From the NCBI GenBank assembly GCA_934180065.1, contig CAKPRA010000006.1, forward strand, positions 5,952 through 69,951: 64,000 bases of DNA, read 5' to 3'. A program made the translations under genes and the position numbers. This document shows positions 17,600 through 26,354 of this stretch, in pieces. Every line of letters starts with the position of its first letter. Positions within the stretch are counted from its first letter, which is position 1. The notes under the pieces were generated by a model that was given only the letters and a program-made list of their open reading frames with translations, ran no database searches and had not been told where the DNA came from. The DNA is from an uncultured Clostridia bacterium. GTDB taxonomy: Bacteria; Bacillota; Clostridia; TANB77; CAG-508.

Positions 17600-17762
17600 G
17601 TTCAAAAGATATACGAATTTTAATGCTATGAATATTTTTCTGTAAACAGTATTACTACTGATTTTTGTAAATATTCTAATGACTAGCACTTGCCATAGAG
17701 CATCCGCCGAAAACTCGATAAACTCTAACCTCGTCAACAATATATAATATTGCTCTGGCGCT
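17600..17762 (-). ncRNA. glmS ribozyme (GlcN6P-activated self-cleaving leader)
   Basis: The minus strand reads GCGCCAGAGCAATATT, with the expected cleavage between A (17762) and G (17761). It then has GTTGACGAGG (conserved core), TTATCGAGTTTTCGGCGGATG, and the pairing stems leading into the glmS 5' UTR. The block ending CGGCGGATGC is the hallmark of this class. In known systems glucosamine-6-phosphate activates cleavage and destabilises the mRNA, giving feedback control of glmS. The 3' boundary is approximate. Confidence 0.95.
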
Positions 17763-17840
17763 TAAATAGTAACCTCCTTACTTAATTTTTTGTATATCTT
17801 TATGTGCATATAGTATACTAAAATTTTCTTTTTGGCAAGA

Positions 17841-17890
17841 GGGAAAAGAGGGAAAGGGGGACGGTTCTCTTTTCCCAGATTTGGGAAAAA
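17841..17890. repeat. REP-like GC-rich palindrome
   Basis: GGGAAAAGAG (17841-17850) is inverted as CTCTTTTCCC (17867-17876), with GGGGGACGGTT between them. The right arm can also pair with the next GGGAAAAAG. The GGGACGGTTC...TTTTCCC pattern resembles palindromes associated elsewhere with REP-associated tyrosine transposases. No transposase is present here. It lies between the divergent glmS and DUF5684-like genes. Confidence 0.5.
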
Positions 17891-17961
17891 GGGACAGATT
17901 TGAATTTGACACCTATAAGATATAAATGTATAATTAAGAAAATTATGTAGGAGGTATCTAA

Positions 17962-18438
17962 ATGGAACAAGAAACAATAAATATGTTATATATGTATTCA
18001 CTAGCATTATCAATGGTTATACTAATGGTAATGGCTATAATTTTTACAATCTTATTTATGTCAAAAAAAATAGGTCAATGGGGAATATTTGCAAAAGCAG
18101 GAGTTCCTGAATGGAAATCAATTATACCAGTTTATAATCAAATAACATTATTAAAAATATGTAAATTAAGTCCATGGCTCGTTTTATTATATTTGGATTT
18201 TATAATTCCTGTCATAGGGTATGTAGCTGGCAGAGATATTAAATGGATTACTATAATTATGTTAATAGGGTTGTTGGTATATAGATTTTTAATATCAATA
18301 AGATTAGGTCAGTCTTATAAAAAAGGAGATGCATTTTCGTTTTTTATGGCTATATTACCTTCAATATTTTTTCCTATAATTGGATGCTCTAAAAATGAAA
18401 AGTTTACAGAGGTAATTACAAATAAGAAAAATAAATAA
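17962..18438 (+). CDS. DUF5684-like membrane protein
   Basis: 158 aa, about four transmembrane segments: residues 10-32, then after the conserved-looking WGIFAKAGVPEWKSIIPVYNQI loop (given in part: AKAGVPEWKSIIPVYNQ), and two to three more in the C-terminal half. The AGxPxWKxxIPxYN motif is typical of DUF5684 proteins, of unknown function. The ribosome binding site is TAGGAGGT. It stands alone before uvrC. Confidence 0.6.
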   Translation: MEQETINMLYMYSLALSMVILMVMAIIFTILFMSKKIGQWGIFAKAGVPEWKSIIPVYNQITLLKICKLSPWLVLLYLDFIIPVIGYVAGRDIKWITIIMLIGLLVYRFLISIRLGQSYKKGDAFSFFMAILPSIFFPIIGCSKNEKFTEVITNKKNK

Positions 18439-18495
18439 GATACTGTTAAAAATCTATTACACTAAAGATGGACTGAGTAATATGAGGGGTTATAA

Positions 18496-20289
18496 ATGTT
18501 TGATATTGAAAAAGAGCTAAAAAAATTACCTGATAAACCAGGTGTATATATAATGCATGATAAGAATGATAAAATTATATATGTAGGGAAAGCTATAAAT
18601 TTAAAAAGAAGAGTTACATCATATTTTAGAAAGACAAATAAAACTAAAAGAATACAAAACATGGTGGCTTTAATTGATCATTTTGAATACATTGTTGTAG
18701 AGAATGAAGCTGAAGCATTAATTTTGGAGTGTAATTTAATCAAAAAAAATATGCCAAAATTTAATGTTCTTTTGAAAGATGACAAGACATATCCATACAT
18801 AAAAATAAATGTAAAGGATGATTATCCAGGGGTATATATTACAAGAAGAGCTATTAATGACGGTTCAAAATATTTTGGACCATATGCTAATTCTGGAAGT
18901 GCAAAGGAAATGGTTGATTTTATAAAAGAAAAGTTTAAAATTAGACAATGTAAAAGCTTCAAATATAAAGATAGACCATGTCTTAATTATCATATAAAAA
19001 AGTGTTTTGCACCTTGTATGGGATATGTTTCTAAAGAAGAATATAGAAAACAAATTGATGAAATTATCGACTTGCTAGAGGGAAAAACAGATAAAATTAT
19101 AAGAGATTTGAAATTTCAGATGGAAGAAGCTTCTAATAAAATGAATTATGAACAAGCAGCATATTTGAGAGATAAAATAATTGCAATTGAGAATGTTTCA
19201 AAACGCCAAAAAGTTTCTAATATAGGTGAAAATGATATTGACGTAATTGGTCTTGCAAGAAATGATTTTGAAGTGTGTATTGAGATATTTTTTGTTAGAA
19301 AAAATAAGATGATTGGAAGGGCACACTACTTTTTTAAAGGCTTACAAGATGAAGAAAAATCAGAAATAATATCTAGTTTTATAAAACAGTTTTATATAGG
19401 CAAAACCGATTTACCAAATAAGATTATGATAAAAGAAGATATTGAAGATAAAGAGCTTTTGGAAATGTTATTAACAGGACAAGCTGAAAGAAAAGTTGAA
19501 ATTAAAACTCCACAAAAAGGTGAGAAACTTAGACTTGTGGAAATGGCTGAAAATAATGCATATGTTACTTTAAGTAATAAAGAAAAAGATAAATACAATG
19601 TTTTGACAGAGCTTAAAGAAGTTTTAAATTTAAGTGATTATCCAAGAAAAATAGAGTGTTATGATATTTCTAATATATCTGGTAATTTTATTGTTGCCGG
19701 AATGTGTGTGATGGAAAATGGAGTAATAAAAAAGAACTTGTCAAGAAGATTTAAAATAAAATCAGTAGTTAATAATCAAGATGATCCAAAATGTATGAAT
19801 GAAGTAATTTACAGAAGATTGAAACATTCAATAGATACTGAGAATTCAGGCTTTGGTAGATTACCTGATGTTATTTTTGTTGATGGTGGTATTACTCAAA
19901 TAAGAGCTGCAAAGCAGGCGATGAGTGATTTGAATTTGAATATACCAATTTTTGGAATGGTAAAAAATGATAAACACCAAACAAGAGCTTTAATGGATGA
20001 AAATAGGCAAGAATTGAAAATTTCGCAAAGTTTGCTTGGTGCTATAACAATGTTTCAAGATTCAGTTCATGATACAGCTATTGGATATCATAGAAAATTG
20101 AGAGATGAAGCTATGATACAGTCTGTATTGGATACTATTCCTGGAATTGGTACTACTAAAAAAGCTTTGTTGTTAAAAAAATTTGGAAGCGTTGATAAAA
20201 TTAAGGTCGCATCAGTTAAAGATTTAACTGAAATTAAAGGAATTAATGAAAATCTTGCTAATGAGATTTTGAGATATTTGAATAATTAA
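18496..20289 (+). CDS. uvrC: Excinuclease ABC subunit C
   Basis: Nucleotide excision repair endonuclease making both incisions with UvrB. The 597-aa protein has an N-terminal GIY-YIG domain (KPGVYIMHDKNDKIIYVGKA), a cysteine-containing linker (CLNYHIKKCFAPCMGY), a UvrB-interacting helix pair (EQAAYLRDKI), a C-terminal RNase H-like domain (ECYDISNISG, PDVIFVDGGITQI) and tandem HhH motifs (IPGIGTTKKALLLKKFGS). The start follows GAGGGGTTATAA. It is followed 25 bp later by the thioesterase gene. Confidence 0.97.
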   Translation: MFDIEKELKKLPDKPGVYIMHDKNDKIIYVGKAINLKRRVTSYFRKTNKTKRIQNMVALIDHFEYIVVENEAEALILECNLIKKNMPKFNVLLKDDKTYPYIKINVKDDYPGVYITRRAINDGSKYFGPYANSGSAKEMVDFIKEKFKIRQCKSFKYKDRPCLNYHIKKCFAPCMGYVSKEEYRKQIDEIIDLLEGKTDKIIRDLKFQMEEASNKMNYEQAAYLRDKIIAIENVSKRQKVSNIGENDIDVIGLARNDFEVCIEIFFVRKNKMIGRAHYFFKGLQDEEKSEIISSFIKQFYIGKTDLPNKIMIKEDIEDKELLEMLLTGQAERKVEIKTPQKGEKLRLVEMAENNAYVTLSNKEKDKYNVLTELKEVLNLSDYPRKIECYDISNISGNFIVAGMCVMENGVIKKNLSRRFKIKSVVNNQDDPKCMNEVIYRRLKHSIDTENSGFGRLPDVIFVDGGITQIRAAKQAMSDLNLNIPIFGMVKNDKHQTRALMDENRQELKISQSLLGAITMFQDSVHDTAIGYHRKLRDEAMIQSVLDTIPGIGTTKKALLLKKFGSVDKIKVASVKDLTEIKGINENLANEILRYLNN

Positions 20290-20313
20290 AATGTTTTTTG
20301 TGGGAGGAAAAAA

Positions 20314-21021
20314 ATGATTGTATCACATGATTTTTTTGTTGGTTTTAGAGAAGTTGATATTAACTCTAAAATGAAAAATAGTGCAATATTAAATATTTTT
20401 CAAGATATTGCTGGAATTCATTCTATAAAGATAGGAAAGAAATTTACAGGTCTTGATTCAACATGGATATTGATATCATATAAAGTTAATATTATTAAAA
20501 GACCTGAATATGGGGATATATTAACTGCGTATACATGGGTTACAGATATGAAAAATTTGATATCTGCAAGGGAGTTTGAAATTAGAAATCAAAACGGTGA
20601 AATAGTTGTTACTGCTATATCCAATTGGGCACATATGTCTAATAATAAATTGACCAAGATAACAGATGAAACAATAAATGCTTATGATGTAGAGCCTAAT
20701 AAATCAAACTATAATGAATTAAAGTTGAAAAAATTACAATTACCAGAAAAATTTTTGAATGAAAAAATTTATGAAATTGATTGGAATTGGATTGATGTTA
20801 ATAGACATATGAATAATATCTATTATATGGATTTGGTGGATATGATAGCTCTAGATAAGTATAAGGTTCAGTCTTGCAGTAGCTTTGAAATAATGTATAA
20901 AAAAGAAGTAAAACTGGGTGAAAAAGTGAGATGTTTTTATACAGAGCAAGAAAATTTGGAATTTGTTGTTATAAAAAGTGAGGATTTATCAGTATTGCAT
21001 ACAGTTATAAAATTAAGTTAA
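20314..21021 (+). CDS. Acyl-ACP thioesterase
   Basis: 235 aa with the double hot-dog layout of bacterial FatA/B-like acyl-ACP thioesterases. The first half has a GFREVDINSKMKNSAILNIFQD start and the TWILISYKVNI strand. The second half has WNWIDVNRHMNNIYYMDLV, with the Asp/His/Asn active-site pattern. Releases fatty acids from acyl carrier protein. Good ribosome binding site (GGGAGGAAA). Probably co-transcribed with uvrC. Confidence 0.88.
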   Translation: MIVSHDFFVGFREVDINSKMKNSAILNIFQDIAGIHSIKIGKKFTGLDSTWILISYKVNIIKRPEYGDILTAYTWVTDMKNLISAREFEIRNQNGEIVVTAISNWAHMSNNKLTKITDETINAYDVEPNKSNYNELKLKKLQLPEKFLNEKIYEIDWNWIDVNRHMNNIYYMDLVDMIALDKYKVQSCSSFEIMYKKEVKLGEKVRCFYTEQENLEFVVIKSEDLSVLHTVIKLS

Positions 21022-21106
21022 ATTTTAGCAATTATAAATTTAGCTGATTAATATTTGAATGTGACAAAAATCTTATGAATTTTTTTAAATTAAATAAAAA
21101 AATCTA

Positions 21107-21136
21107 TTGACAATGAATATAAAATTGTGCTAATAT
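21107..21136 (+). promoter_or_regulatory. Promoter of tRNA-Leu
   Basis: TTGACA at 21107-21112 and TAATAT at 21131-21136 with an 18-bp spacer, 16 bp before the mature tRNA 5' end. Confidence 0.65.
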
Positions 21137-21152
21137 TGTATAAGTTCCAAAT

Positions 21153-21236
21153 GCGGATGTGGCGGAATTGGCAGACGCGCTGGTCTTAGGAACCAGTGTC
21201 AACGACGTGGGGGTTCAAGTCCCTTCATCCGCACCA
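21153..21236 (+). tRNA. tRNA-Leu (anticodon TAG)
   Basis: 84-nt class II tRNA with a long variable arm and encoded CCA. Acceptor GCGGATG/CATCCGC, anticodon stem CTGGT/ACCAG around CTTAGGA, T arm GGTTCAAGTCC. Reads CUA. An integrase stub lies just downstream, suggesting past use as an attachment site. Confidence 0.95.
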
Positions 21237-21248
21237 TTTATATTTAAT

Positions 21249-21280
21249 AAACCGTTGATATTTCAATATATCAGCGGTTT
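21249..21280 (+). terminator. Terminator after tRNA-Leu
   Basis: AAACCG..GATAT / ATATC..CGGTTT stem (one internal mismatch region) followed by ATTTTTAGGTTTT. Confidence 0.7.
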
Positions 21281-21315
21281 ATTTTTAGGTTTTGGTGCAA
21301 TTTTGGTGTAATTTT

Positions 21316-21519
21316 CTATATTTCATTCATTTTTTGAGAAGCGTATAAATCCAATTCTTTAAGTACATCTGTATATGTATCCATTGTGATTCCTATTTTA
21401 CTATGTCCTAATCTTTTAGAAATAGTTTTTATATCTACACCTTTATATAAAAGCAGAGTTGCATGAGTATGCCTCAAATCGTGAAATCTTATTTTTCGTA
21501 TATTGTTTCTTTTTTTATT
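21316..21519 (-). pseudogene. Tyrosine integrase C-terminal fragment
   Basis: The minus strand encodes IRFHDLRHTHATLLLYKGVD, then KRLGHSKIGITMDTYTDVL and a normal stop. These contain the catalytic HxLRHT, the LGH, and the nucleophile Tyr of phage/ICE tyrosine recombinases. Nothing upstream continues the frame, so only about 65 of the usual 370-400 residues remain. It abuts the 3' side of tRNA-Leu, as expected for a decayed element integrated there. Confidence 0.88.
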
Positions 21520-21570
21520 TTAAAAGTATGATATAATTATTTCAATGATTTTTTTTTGGGGGAGGTTATT

Positions 21571-22106
21571 ATGGAAGAAAAATTTGATGTTTTGAATGAA
21601 TTCGGAGAATTTACAGGGGAAATTGCTACTAGGGAAGAATGCCATAAAAAGGGATTATGGCATAGGGCAGTATATGCATTTATTATAGACGATAAAGGAA
21701 ATATCTTATTGCAAAAAAGAAGTAATAAAAAAAGTTATGGCCTAATATGTGGGATGTAACTGTTGGAGGTCATGTAGATGCAGGAGAATTTGGAAGGCAA
21801 GCTCTAATAAGAGAAGTCAAAGAAGAGCTAGGAGTTGAAATTAATGATGAGGATGTTAAATATCTAATTGGCTCTACATCAATAAACGTACAAGGAGATA
21901 TTATAAATAAACACTATAATGAATGCTATTTAATTACAAAAAATATAGATATTTCAGATATAAAGATACAGCAAGAAGAAGTATCTGAAGTACGATATTT
22001 TTCAAAAGATGAATTGTTTAAAAGAATTTCAAATAATTATGAAGGTTTAACAGAAAAAACAGGACCATGGAATTTTTTAGGGAAAATTTTAGAGAGATAT
22101 GTTTAA
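21571..22106 (+). pseudogene. NUDIX hydrolase (Idi/YfcD-like), frameshifted
   Basis: Starts MEEKFDVLNEFGEFTG after a GGGGGAGG ribosome binding site. The first frame runs through AYAFIIDDKGNILLQKRSNKK-like sequence and stops at 21759. The second frame supplies NMWDVTVGGHVDAGEFGRQA with the NUDIX box (REVKEELGVEI) to the end. The change falls at an A7 run near 21725; one extra A gives a continuous KKLWPNMWDVTVGGH. It is either a real lesion, an error in a homopolymer, or a slippage site. Intact relatives hydrolyse nucleoside or isoprenoid diphosphates. Confidence 0.85.
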
Positions 22107-22252
22107 TCTGGTAAATTAATCGATTTTTCAACGAAATTATGATACAATATCAAGAGCAGACATTTTTTTTTAAACAAAAATTATGCAATGGATTTGTCAA
22201 TCAATATACATATGTTATAATTGTTACATAATAGATCAATTAGGAGGATAAA

Positions 22253-22843
22253 ATGAACATAGGACTAGATATAGATGGTGTAATATTAGATAGTGAAAAA
22301 GTATTTAGAACAGTAGCTGATTTGTACAACACAATAGAACTAAATAACAGAGCAATAAGAGCATATGATGAACCACGAGTTCAAGAAAAATACAATTGGA
22401 CTGATGAAGAAATACAAGAATTTGCTGATAAATATTTTATAGAATGTTCAAAAATTTCAAATTTCATGCCATGTGTAAAAGAAGTGTTAGATATGTTAAA
22501 ACAAGAAGGACATAACCTAATAATAATAACAGCAAGAGGTCGTGACAAAAAAGAAATGAGAGCAATAGCAGAAGAAAAGTTTGAAAAAGAAGGCTTAAAA
22601 TTTGACAAATATTATTGGGCTCAAAGAGGAAAAGCTGATGTATGTGTAAAAGAAAAAATTGATGTAATGATAGATGACAACTACATGAATTGCTTAGAAA
22701 TAGCAGAAAAAAATATAAAAACATTATATTTTAGAGATGCAGGAATAAAAGAGATAAAAGATAATCCACACATAACAGAAGTTCACAATTGGGGTGAAAT
22801 ATACAAATATATACACATGTATAATAATGAAATAAATAGCTAA
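22253..22843 (+). CDS. HAD-superfamily 5' nucleotidase-like protein
   Basis: 196 aa. HAD motif I is IGLDIDGVILDS (nucleophile Asp and acid/base Asp), motif II IIITARG, and motif IV VMIDDNYMNC. The small cap region suggests the NT5C/YqfW-type nucleotidases acting on nucleoside monophosphates. An upstream promoter (TTGTCA 22194-22199, TATAAT 22216-22221) and AGGAGG ribosome binding site are present. It is followed by a small protein gene and rlmD in the same direction. Confidence 0.8.
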   Translation: MNIGLDIDGVILDSEKVFRTVADLYNTIELNNRAIRAYDEPRVQEKYNWTDEEIQEFADKYFIECSKISNFMPCVKEVLDMLKQEGHNLIIITARGRDKKEMRAIAEEKFEKEGLKFDKYYWAQRGKADVCVKEKIDVMIDDNYMNCLEIAEKNIKTLYFRDAGIKEIKDNPHITEVHNWGEIYKYIHMYNNEINS

Positions 22844-22894
22844 AAATTACATATAGTGTTAAAAAAAGTAAACAAAAAGATAGGAGAAAATATT

Positions 22895-23053
22895 ATGAGA
22901 GAAAAGTATTTTGAAGATCTTGGTTTAGATGATGGACAAGATATATTAAGTAAATTTAAAATAAATATGGATGAGATATTAGAAGAATCAAAAGAGCATG
23001 AAGATAAAAAGCAAAAAGATGCTAAAGAAAATGAGAAAAAAGATAATAAATAA
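22895..23053 (+). CDS. Small charged protein (52 aa), unknown
   Basis: Begins MREKYFEDLGLDDGQDILSK with a good ribosome binding site (TAGGAGAAAATATT). The tail is nearly all Glu/Lys/Asp and predicted disordered. Sits between the nucleotidase and rlmD, 14 bp before the rlmD start, so likely an operon member. No family recognised. Confidence 0.6.
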   Translation: MREKYFEDLGLDDGQDILSKFKINMDEILEESKEHEDKKQKDAKENEKKDNK

Positions 23054-23067
23054 TAAAGAAGGTGCTT

Positions 23068-24447
23068 ATGATTATGGAAATTCCTATACAAAAAAATAAG
23101 GAATATATAGTTGATATAATTGATAATGGATTTGAAGGAGAAGGGATTGCAAAAATAGATAATTTTACAATCTTTATTGATGGTGCAATAAAAGGCGAAA
23201 AATGTAAAATATTAATAGTAAAAATAACATCATCACATGCATTTGGAAAATTATTAGAGCTAATAGAGCAATCTCCTGTAAGATGTACTCCAGATTGTGA
23301 AACATATAAAAGATGTGGGGGATGCAATTTACGACATATTGATTATGAAGAAACATTAAACATAAAGCAACAAAAAGTCCAAAATTTAATAAACAAAACA
23401 CTAACTAAAAAAGTAGAAGTAGAAAAAACATTAGGAATGGGAAATCCATATAATTATAGAAATAAAGCTCAATATCCAGTAGGCACAAATAAAAATGGAG
23501 AAAAAGTTTTTGGTGTATTTGCTAAAAGAACACATGAAATTATACCAATAAAAGAATGTAAAATTCAAAAAGAAATATCATATGAAATAGCAAACTATAT
23601 TTTAGATTATATAAAGAAAAATAACATAAGTGTATATAATGAAAAAAAGCAAACCGGATTAGTACGACATATTGTAACAAAAGTAGGGATTCAAACAAAT
23701 GAAATTATGTGTATTATTGTAATAAACGGCAAAGAGCTACCACATGAACTAGCTCTTGCTAATAATATAATTGATAAATTTCCAATGGTAAAAACAGTTG
23801 TAAAAAATATAAACACAAAAAATACAAATGTAATAATGGGCCAAAAAAATGAAGCAATAGTTGGAAGAGGTTATATTACAGATGTATTAGGTGATTATAT
23901 TTTTAAAATATCGCCAATGTCATTTTATCAAGTTAATCCAATACAAGCAGAGGCTCTTTATAACATTGCAATTGAAAAAGCAAATATTACAAAAGATGAT
24001 GTGGTATGCGACTTATATTGTGGAATTGGAACAATAGGAATATTTGCATCAAAATTTGCTAAAAAAGTATATGGAATTGAAATAGTAAAACAAGCAATAG
24101 AAGATGCACACGGAAATGCAAAATTAAACAATGTAAACAATATTGAATTCATATGCGGAGATGTTGAGCAAGCATTTGATAAATTAATTAAAAAGGAAAA
24201 AGTAAAACCATCAGTAGTAATAGTAGACCCTCCAAGAAAAGGATTAGATAATAATACAATTGAAAATATTATTAAATTGAATGTAGAGAGAGTTGTATAC
24301 ATAAGCTGTAATCCAGCAACTATGGTGAGAGATTTGAAAATAATGGAGAAAAAGTACGAGATAAGGGAAGTTCAGCCGGTGGATATGTTTCCGTTTACAT
24401 CACATGTGGAGTGTTGTGTAGTGATGACATTAAAAGACAACCTATAA
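23068..24447 (+). CDS. rlmD: 23S rRNA (uracil-5-)-methyltransferase, RlmD/RumA family
   Basis: SAM-dependent m5U methyltransferase of 23S rRNA. An N-terminal TRAM domain (EYIVDIIDNGFEGEGIAKID), a 4Fe-4S cysteine cluster (CTPDCETYKRCGGC), the SAM-binding CDLYCGIGTIGIFA, the VDPPRKGLD motif, and the catalytic Cys in YISCNPATMVRDL are visible. The ATG at 23068 is preferred over a GTG six bases earlier because of its spacing from AAGAAGG. Gram-positive relatives are sometimes dual-site RlmCD enzymes. Confidence 0.94.
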   Translation: MIMEIPIQKNKEYIVDIIDNGFEGEGIAKIDNFTIFIDGAIKGEKCKILIVKITSSHAFGKLLELIEQSPVRCTPDCETYKRCGGCNLRHIDYEETLNIKQQKVQNLINKTLTKKVEVEKTLGMGNPYNYRNKAQYPVGTNKNGEKVFGVFAKRTHEIIPIKECKIQKEISYEIANYILDYIKKNNISVYNEKKQTGLVRHIVTKVGIQTNEIMCIIVINGKELPHELALANNIIDKFPMVKTVVKNINTKNTNVIMGQKNEAIVGRGYITDVLGDYIFKISPMSFYQVNPIQAEALYNIAIEKANITKDDVVCDLYCGIGTIGIFASKFAKKVYGIEIVKQAIEDAHGNAKLNNVNNIEFICGDVEQAFDKLIKKEKVKPSVVIVDPPRKGLDNNTIENIIKLNVERVVYISCNPATMVRDLKIMEKKYEIREVQPVDMFPFTSHVECCVVMTLKDNL

Positions 24448-24469
24448 TGGCAAAGTTCTTTTAACTAAT

Positions 24470-24838
24470 ATGAGAGCCATAACTGACCATGAGGCTTTTT
24501 TGTTGCCAGGTGGAAGACTTGAATTATTAGAAAATTCAGATGAAGCAATAAAAAGAGAAATAGAAGAAGAATTGAAATTAAAACTTGATTTTAAATTAAT
24601 ATCAATAGAAGAAAATATTTCAAAAGCAAATAAATTCCAAATGCTTGAATTTGTGTATTATGCAGAAATTGATAGCTTTGAAAGTATAGAGCTACCAAAT
24701 GATGGTTGGGATAAATTTAAAATTGTCGAAATAAAAGATATTGATAATATCGATATTAGACCCAAAACAATTAATAATTTAATTAAATGTGATGAATATT
24801 CTAGTATATCACACAATGTAAATTATGATTGGGCTTAA
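24470..24838 (+). pseudogene. NUDIX hydrolase, N-terminally truncated
   Basis: The open frame starts right after rlmD and already reads like the inside of a NUDIX domain. Before the first ATG the same frame encodes YNGKVLLTN, and after it comes HEAFLLPGGRLELLEN with the NUDIX box KREIEEELKLKL. The usual first 15-20 residues and a ribosome binding site are missing. It is probably a remnant; translation from the internal ATG cannot be excluded. Confidence 0.65.
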
Positions 24839-25026
24839 TAATAAAAAAGACTTTTTGTGAGGTAAAATAAAAACAATAGTTACATCAAAAAATTATATTA
24901 AGTTTGACGAATGACAAATAATATGCTACAATTAAAAACATATTTAAGAGTTTATCTAGGAAATAACATTCTGAGCGATAAAGGACAATTATAAATAGAT
25001 TAGTTGTTTACACGAAGTGAGATATA

Positions 25027-25068
25027 AAGTCTTGCAAGGGAGTCTTAAAAGATTCTTTTGTGAGGCTT
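25027..25068 (+). terminator. Strong leader hairpin/terminator before a GNAT pseudogene
   Basis: Seventeen consecutive base pairs (25027-25043 with 25052-25068), several of them G-U, then ATTTTTATTT. The G-U pairs mean the stem is stable only in plus-strand RNA. It may be an intrinsic terminator or attenuator; the ribosome binding site of the next gene starts 11 bases later. The upstream 180 bp holds no gene and I see no T-box or known riboswitch consensus. Confidence 0.6.
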
Positions 25069-25093
25069 ATTTTTATTTAAAGGAGTGATTAAA

Positions 25094-25614
25094 GTGCAGG
25101 ATATTATAATTAGAAATGCAACTATTGAAGATGTTGAGAAAATTGCAGACATTAAAATTGAAAGTTGGCAAACGGCATATAGAGGGATTATAGATGATGA
25201 TTTTCTTGATAATATGGATAGAGAAAAAGAAATTGAGAAGAGAAGGAATAATATAGATAATGGTGTAAATATTATAGTAGCTGAACTAAATAAGAATGTT
25301 GTCGGATTTTGTTTATATAGAAATTATAATAAAAACACAGGAAAATATCCAGAGGCAGATTGTGAAATTTCTTCTCTATATAACAAGTAAATTAAAAAGA
25401 AATGGAATTGGAAAAAAACTTATGAAATATGTTATAGAGCTATTAAGAAAAGAAGGTAAAAAACAAATGATATTGGGTTGCTTAAAGGAAAACTATCCAT
25501 CAAGAGCATTTTATGAAAAAATGGGTGGAAAGGTTATAAATTATGATGAAATTGAGTCTGAAAAATAAAAACTATGGATTAGCAATTTATGAATATGATA
25601 TTTCCAATATGTAA
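25094..25614 (+). pseudogene. GNAT acetyltransferase, frameshifted twice
   Basis: A GTG start after AAAGGAG. The first part (IIIRNATIEDVEKIADIKIE, SWQTAYRGIIDDDFL) is a typical YjcF/RimI-like GNAT N-terminus. The acetyl-CoA loop lies in another frame (KRNGIGKKLMKYVIELL), the break falling near 25380. After SEK a further frame gives NYGLAIYEYDISNM, near 25568. At least two single-base changes are needed to restore it. Confidence 0.8.
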
Positions 25615-25641
25615 AATTTTTTTTATAAAGGAGAGAATATT

Positions 25642-26107
25642 ATGACTGAAATAAAATAATATCAGGAAAAATATGCAAAAGAAATGTCAAATATAATAAT
25701 AACCAATATGTATGAAATAAATATAAAAGATCATGGAAAAGAGATTATTGATAAATTATCAAAACATTTTACAGAAGAAGAAATAAAAAAGAATTATCCA
25801 AAAAGAACAAAGAGCTATATTGCTATTGAAGAAAATAAAGTAGTAGGTACTATAAGTATAGATAAATTAAGAGGAGATTCAACAGGTACAAAATATATAA
25901 TTTTAACAGTATTTGTAAAAACAGAAAATCATCATCAAGGAATAGGAACTATGCTTATAAAGAAAATAGAAAATTATGCAAAAAGTATAGGGGCAAAAGA
26001 ATTATATATACTTGCTTCAATATATGGGTGTGAATTTTATCGTAAACTAGGCTATGAAAAAAGAGCTAAACAAGGATAAAGAATATACATTGGTTAAATA
26101 TTTATAG
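25642..26107 (+). pseudogene. GNAT acetyltransferase, nonsense plus frameshift
   Basis: A good ribosome binding site (AAGGAGAG) and ATG at 25642, but the sixth codon is UAA. The frame then continues YQEKYAKEMSNIIITNMYEI and a GNAT core (YIILTVFVKTENHHQGIGTM, CEFYRKLGYEK). Near 26060 the family-like tail ELNKDKEYTLVKYL is in a different frame. A shorter internal start at 25684 could express most of the domain, without a ribosome binding site. The 247 bp that follow hold no recognisable gene. Confidence 0.75.
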
Positions 26108-26354
26108 AAAAAATGTAAAATAATATTACAAAGTAGTAAAATCAGAAAACGTATATGATATGGACTTTAACACTGTTAAAGTGATTATGAATTAATAGAT
26201 AAATTTAAATATACAAAAGCAGTATTTAAATTGGCTGATAAAGAAAAATAGTTACCAAAAAAACATGGAAAAATTGGTAACAAATATTAAAATAAAAATA
26301 GTATATGATAAAATAAAAATCGAAAAAATATTAAAGAGAGGGGGAAAAAATTAA

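Noticed and set aside
17620..17660. Apparent similarity (AATATTTTTCTGT...AGTA) to the outer repeat end at 10.69 kb
   Set aside because: The stretch belongs to the glmS ribozyme 3' stems and the match is short and AT-rich.
17573..17740. 56-residue N-terminal extension of GlmS
   Set aside because: The sequence is the glmS ribozyme; the protein must begin MCG so that Cys is exposed as the nucleophile.
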